Assembly (NCBI GenBank): GCA_016748015.1
Contig: JAAOMT010000201.1
Span: forward strand, 1 to 64,000
DNA length: 64,000 nt
Origin: Geosiphon pyriformis
Lineage: Eukaryota > Glomeromycota > Glomeromycetes > Archaeosporales > Geosiphonaceae
Direction: 5' to 3'
Shown: piece by piece, positions 58,411 to 64,000 of the stretch
Numbering within the stretch: the first letter of the stretch is position 1
Layout of the letters: each line of letters opens with the position of its first letter
Program-made: the position numbers and the translations under genes
Notes under the pieces: generated by a model
Seen by the model: only the letters and a program-made list of their open reading frames with translations
What the model was told of the DNA's origin: nothing
Database searches by the model: none

Positions 58411-59914
58411 GTTAAAACTTGTAACATAAATTTTGATTAGTTCAATTGTTCACCCGAAAATAAAATTAATAGATTAGACTTTTATTAAATCTGAAGCTTT
58501 TTTATTTAAAATAGAAGTTCAATTTGTAAGCATTCAATAAAAGGTAGTATTAAGTGTCATTTAATTTGCTTTTGGGTTTAATCGAACGCGAGAAACTTTT
58601 AAGAGTAAAAATGGGTATTTCTTTTTCCTTTTTACTTTTTTTGCATCTTGTTAAAGTATAATGAAATTTTAATTTTCTATTGGCAAATAATATGTTGGGT
58701 TTCATTTGCATAAAACTTTTTTTTTTTCAACGATAAAATGAAAAGGTTGAGGTGAGTCATCAAATTTTATCATATTAGAGCCTTTAATAATAATAAATTT
58801 TGAAAAGTAATAAAGGCGCACAGCAGCCTGCATGATTATTTTAGGATAGATGAACAGTTTCATATATTAGTAAACACAAAATATAAAACGGTTAGCCAAA
58901 CCCCGAATTCTTTTCAATATAAAAATCGCTAATACCTGGTGAGACTTGCATGTTTTATTTTGCTGCTGCTGAGTACAAATCTTCCCCCTTTTTAAATGAA
59001 AACCATAATGGATCTTTGTTAAGAGGTTAAGCAAAACATTTATAGTCTCAATTATTAGTAAAATGGGAATTTTTTTTTGATATATGGAAAAATTGTTAAG
59101 GGGTATTATGTTTCAAATACAAAGACTAACAAGTTCACGTGATTATTATTATTATTATTATTATCAAATACTCGGAAAATTTTTCATCAGGAACTGCATC
59201 CTTTTAGAGCAAGAAATGATTTTCTTTTTTAGCTTGTGAAGATACTTTTTTTTTTTTTTTTCTTTTCCTTTAGTTTTGAATGGAAGATTGTATATAGTGT
59301 TATTCCTTTTTGAATAATGATAATTGTCTTCCCGCGGATTTTTATTGTTTTACAAATGGTTTGCATGGTTTTGATTCAAAAATCTTTTGTATTGCCATTT
59401 TTATTTTTTTGTAAGAGACCATTGTTTTTTCATGAAAAAAAAAACTCTTTAGTGAGATCGACTTTATTAGCCATTGAGCATTGTTGAAATTTAAATTTTT
59501 CCAATTGTATTCCTCGTCCTACATTTATTTATATAATATATGTTCTTGGCAAAATACTGTATCCGTTTTTTGTAAGTTTGCAGTAAGAAAAAAAAAATGT
59601 ATACAAAGAGCCAAGAGTTTTAAAATTTTTACTCAAAAATTGTTTGAATAAATCATTTTTTCAATGCATTTAAACAAATTAACAATTTCATTTGTATGAA
59701 AAAAAAATTGTATTACATACATGAAAACTCATAAAGTTTTTGGCTCAAAAGCGTTCTCCCTATAAGTAAATTAATGCTTGTGATTCGGTCCCAAAAAATT
59801 TATAATTTTCAGGAAAATTCACATATTCAATTTTTATGTTAATTAAATTGAAATTGAAGCGATAATTTTTTTCGTCTATTTTTATCAAAACCTTTTTTTT
59901 TATTCGTTTTATAG

Positions 59915-59951
59915 AAGGAAGGAAGGAAGGAAGGATGGATGGATGGATGGA
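59915..59951. repeat. GGAA then GGAT tetranucleotide repeat
   Basis: About five GGAA units are followed by about four GGAT units. Confidence 0.9.
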
Positions 59952-60112
59952 AAGATTCTTTACTGAATTTTTTCGTATCGTTTATGCGTATCATTTTTGT
60001 CTCGTTCAAAAAAGTCAAACATTATTATTAATAAACGATACCGTAAAAAAATCTTGGCTTTATTTGAAAGATCTTGACTTAATTTCTCCGAATTACGATC
60101 TCATCTAAGAAA

Positions 60113-60139
60113 AATATATATATATATATATATATATAT
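60113..60139. repeat. (AT)n microsatellite
   Basis: A run of alternating TA of about 27 bases. Confidence 0.93.
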
Positions 60140-62154
60140 TCATTAAAGATTATGATATTTATAGTTTCGGTAAAAATGAAAATATTTGTTTAAGCTAAAT
60201 TAAAAACTTCTAATTTAAATCATTAATATCTGTTGTTAAATAATCCGAAAATGATTGGGAATTTCATTTTCATTGGCTCCCGAAATTATGTTTTGGTCTC
60301 ACTTAATTTTTAGTAAATCTATGTAACATTTTACCGATCATGACATCAAACTATAATAAATGTGAGACAACATTCATGTATGGTAAATTAAACGAATAAT
60401 TATTTTTAATAAATTTATTATCCAATTGACACAATGCCCTGAAATTTTCATTATGATATACGCCATCGAGTGGTAACACGTTCGTATAAGATAATGTTCT
60501 CAAAATTTTTTCATCATAGACAAAACTATATTTGATGAAAATGATGCCTAAATTTTTTGTGAAAAGTTGAAATTGTATTTTTTAAGGGAAAAAAAATATA
60601 TCATTTAGAAAATATGAAACGAAGGATTTAACATAATATAGAAAATTGAATTAAGTATTAACTAATGTAATTTAAAAAATGAAAATTTTTTTACTGATAA
60701 TATAATTCATATCATTGTCTTAATATCCTTAAAAATATTAAAAAAAAATTTTTACTCGTTGATATCATTTTTTGAATCAGGAATTGAATGAACAAAAAGA
60801 ATTATATATTGATTATTTTATTATCTTATTGATTGAAACTGTTCCAAATTGCAAACTGAGATAAACTTTAAAATATTGTATTGTTATATTATGTTTTATC
60901 TTTTAACTTTCATTGTTAAAATTTCCCTGATGGCTATCATTAAATTAAAAAAAAAAATTTTTTTTTGTAACATAACAGTTATGTTGCAATTTTTTTCAAC
61001 CACTTTAAAAACTTTTTCACTTTAGTTGAAAGTTTCATGACATTGTCTCTTTTACGACATTTATAATTTTTATATTCCTGTTTCCAATTTTTTTGATCGC
61101 TTGTAAACTTTTTTGGTATTTCAAGTTATCAATTTTTTTATTATCTTTTTATGATCTATAATTGTTCCTAACCTTTGTTGTAAAAACTGTTCAATGTTTG
61201 ATAATATGTATTTAAATTTATTATTAATAAATAAATTTAATTGTCTTGTTTCTCTTATTACAATCTTTGGCCAGCAATTATACTTGTAACATGTACGCAA
61301 AGAATATGGTTTCTGATAAATTATAGCGTTTTTTAGTTTTTTTTTGTGAGCTTCAATTTTTGAATATATGACAATTATTATTTTATTTTATTTTCAAATG
61401 GAATCTTCTAACTTAGTTTATAAAACTTTATTTTGTGAATTTAATAACTTGAGTGTTTTTCTTAGCTATTAACTCTATTACTTTTGATGAATTTCACTAT
61501 TATTATTACTATAATATTTCAAAAGCAAAATTTTTAAAGATTCACCTAACAATTATTAATAACTGGTTATTCTAAAAACTTTTCAGGATAATTGAATAAA
61601 ACTCCATTCTCAAACATTTTTTTACTATTATTATGAAAATTTTTATTTAATATTTATTTGAACTATCTTACCGTATTATTTTTTTCATTGTTCAACCAAA
61701 TTGTGGTAACTTTCTGTTATCCAATTACTTGTACGACTATTTTGGACGAAACCATAGAGTGTATTTTATTATGTTACAAATTTAAAAATTTTCATGTTTG
61801 AAAATCGCAATTTTTTTTTATTTAAATATTAAATTATAAGTTCATTATATTATCATGATATATGGTATCTAGACGTTTTGTTTTGATTGAGAAAATTTTA
61901 TAAACATTTTTCTTTTTCTTTTTTTCTCTATTTCGGTCTTTATTAAAATATTTCAAGCAGTGTTTTAAGCTGCGTTTTTTTTCTTTTTAATAGTTTCATT
62001 GTATGATATAATTAATTCTACTAAAAAAAATTTCTCCCATTTCTGTTGTGTCAATTACCTTTTAAACCACTTCAACAATGGATTGTGAACATAAATATAC
62101 TTATTTTTTGTCATCCAAAAGTTTCTCAATTTCCTTTGCTAATAAAACAGAAAG

Positions 62155-62274
62155 GAAAAGATTTTTTTTGAATCTTTGTTTTTCTTTTTCGGTGCAATTT
62201 ATCGCGTTCTTTTAAAAAAAAAAGCAGTTGGTTTTAATAAGAACGGAAACCCCGAGCCTTTCACATTAAAGTAG

Positions 62275-62338
<64 letters not shown>

Positions 62339-62346
62339 AAAGATTT
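62155..62346 (+). repeat. possible short retroposed insert with 62-A tail and 10-bp flanking repeat
   Basis: A 62-base A run (62275-62336) follows about 110 bases of non-repetitive sequence. The string GAAAAGATTT occurs immediately upstream of that segment (62155-62164) and again immediately after the A run (62337-62346). This is the arrangement expected of a retroposed transcript with a target-site duplication. The flanking repeat is short and AT-rich, and no RNA gene or mRNA source was recognised, so a plain A-tract remains possible. Confidence 0.4.
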
Positions 62347-63028
62347 AAGCAAAATTACTAAAAATAAATAAAAGTTTTCTATATCAAGTTAATGGTGTTT
62401 AACAATTTACCTATTTTTGGACTTATATTTGAGGATCCCAATGTAAAAATTATTGTACAATTCACATGATTGACAAAGAAGGGTAAACAATAATCATAGA
62501 AAATGCAATTAATTTTATGTTTGATTAATTTAAGCCTTTAAAAGAAAAATAAAATCTAATTTAATATCATATTTTATACCAGATATAATAAAATTTCCAA
62601 TTGATATTTGTTCATCAAAAAAATTGAATCTGATGCCGATATTAATTATCTAAGGAAACCATAATTTCTCGATATTTAGTATTTCATGCTGAAGTAATTC
62701 TTGACTTTTTCATTTTTTTTAAAGAGTTTTAAAGTATAAAATGACATTCAAACCTCAAGCTCTTGTTCTTCTTCTTATTCTTTATCTTGCTTTTTAGAAC
62801 AGTTTTTTAATGATAATTTACATAATTTTGTCAATTAAAAATTGACATGGTAGCTAGGGATAAAAAAAATTTAAATTTGATTGAATTGATCAAAGAGAGG
62901 TTGCCACATCATGTTATGATCTATTAAAATTAAGATATTTTTATTATATTTTTAAATGGATTCGATTGAAAAAATACGTTTAATAAAATTCATTACAAAA
63001 AATTATTTGTAAATACCCTATTTAATTA

Positions 63029-63061
63029 TTAATATTATTATTATTATTATTATTATTATTT
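63029..63061. repeat. ATT microsatellite
   Basis: A short ATT trinucleotide run. Confidence 0.9.
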
Positions 63062-64000
63062 TGCTATTTAGCCAATCACCTAATCATTTAGAATTGTTCT
63101 AGATGTTTCGTTTTGGTCGAATTCAATTTTTTAAAAGTTTTAAAATTACGCATCATTAAATGGTGCTCGATCGATTCGCAAAAATTAGCTACCTGCCTTA
63201 CTTAATGATTCTATGCTTATTATGAAAAAAAAACTAGTCATAATAGCATTAAATTTCAAAATTACTTTAAAAATAAGGCTTTTTAAATTTATTTTACTTC
63301 CATATATAGTTTAGTGTGTATTGCTAAAATATATCGAGAATATATTTAAAGACTTTCAATAAGATCAAATAAAGGAGATTAAAGTTTTTATTAAAATTTT
63401 ATTCTTCATTTACCGGTTTCGAAAAAGATGAATGTTCGAGTGTGGGAAAATAAGAATTTTAATCATATAAACTGAATCGATAAACAATTTATCTTTTTAA
63501 CTTTGTATATAATAAAATTTTAATTGCTTTTAGTGCCTTGTTTAAAGATAATATCTAAAAAGTATTTATCTTGGATCATTCTAGAATATTGACGTTATTG
63601 GTTTTCTATATATAATAATTTGATTAAAAAACAAAATTATCCTAAACTTTTGAATAATCTCGATTGATCTTTATGATTAGAGATTATGTCTATAAATAGG
63701 TCTGTGATGGTGATAGCGTATAAGGTTTTAGAAGCAAGAATAATTTATTTCAATTGTTAATCATTTAATTTCGCAACATAAATATACCTTTGGGAAAACA
63801 AACATTGTTAATTTTTCATTTTTAAATAAATTTTAGAGAAAAAATAAATAAAGATCTATAAAAAAATCTTTTAGGCTTTATACTCTTAGCTCTCAGATAA
63901 TCGAAAAAGAAACCACCCCCCCCCATTATTTACAAATCGCTTTTGAATTTCCTTTTCCTATATTCACATAATCAAAGTAACCCTTCATTGAAATAGTACT

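Larger units (their letters stand above)
57752..64000. other. long non-coding tail rich in simple repeats
   Basis: No gene was recognised in over 6 kb. Contents seen are an AAT/AAC composite (58287-58410), an ATT tract (59143-59164), GGAA/GGAT (59915-59951), (AT)n (60113-60139), a 62-A run (62275-62336), an ATT tract (63029-63061) and a 9-C run (63916-63924). Frames at 58086-58427 are translations of the AAT/AAC repeat. Confidence 0.55.

Noticed and set aside
58086-58427. Frames with poly-Val, poly-Ile or poly-Leu
   Set aside because: Translation of the AAT/AAC microsatellite.
1-64000. CRISPR arrays, rRNA genes, bacterial operons
   Set aside because: None seen; repeats present are simple-sequence, coding minisatellite, transposon ends and the inverted duplication, and the gene structure is eukaryotic.

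Overview
This is an AT-rich eukaryotic window with short GT-AG introns, single-exon transcription-factor-like genes, trinucleotide microsatellites and long non-coding stretches. The dominant content is a dispersed cluster of mating-type-like HMG-box genes (MATA-HMG type). Such an expansion is known from arbuscular mycorrhizal fungi (Glomeromycotina, e.g. Rhizophagus), so that is the most likely source. Genus and species cannot be decided from the sequence alone.

Layout. (1) 1-13 kb: two inverted arms (about 1.13-3.19 kb and 10.62-13.08 kb) carry two copies of a small secreted Gly/Asn-rich protein gene. The right copy is a complete three-exon gene with a 39-bp coding minisatellite; the left copy is cut off inside its second intron. 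The spacer holds a two-exon alpha-arrestin (ART-type ubiquitin-ligase adaptor) whose second exon supplies a PPxY motif. (2) 16-39 kb: HMG genes at 16.1 (+), 18.9 (-, nonsense codon near the start), 21.4 (-), 24.7 (-, divergent box), 31.3 (-) and 37.1 kb (+), plus a pseudogene at 38.2-39.0 kb and a possible relict at 27.2 kb. (3) 39.4-40.1 kb: an internally deleted Tc1-type transposon with perfect 32-bp inverted repeats, a TA duplication and a broken DDE-domain transposase. (4) 40.9-44.6 kb: a decaying multi-exon gene for a secreted/extracellular domain plus at least four membrane helices, interrupted by an assembly gap. (5) 44.6-64 kb: mostly non-coding, with two more HMG genes (50.1 and 57.0 kb), a second gap, a Tn5/Nextera mosaic-end sequence that looks like library contamination, and many simple repeats.

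The HMG paralogues share three blocks: an N-terminal [KR]P-x-FPP-x-x-T-type motif, an HMG box that ends without the usual YPxYxYxPR tail, and in five of them a C-terminal LxxRhxxLE heptad-like motif. Copy number, mixed orientation, one nonsense allele and one clear pseudogene indicate birth-and-death evolution of this locus. No rRNA, tRNA or CRISPR was found by eye. All domain calls are by motif reading, without database search.
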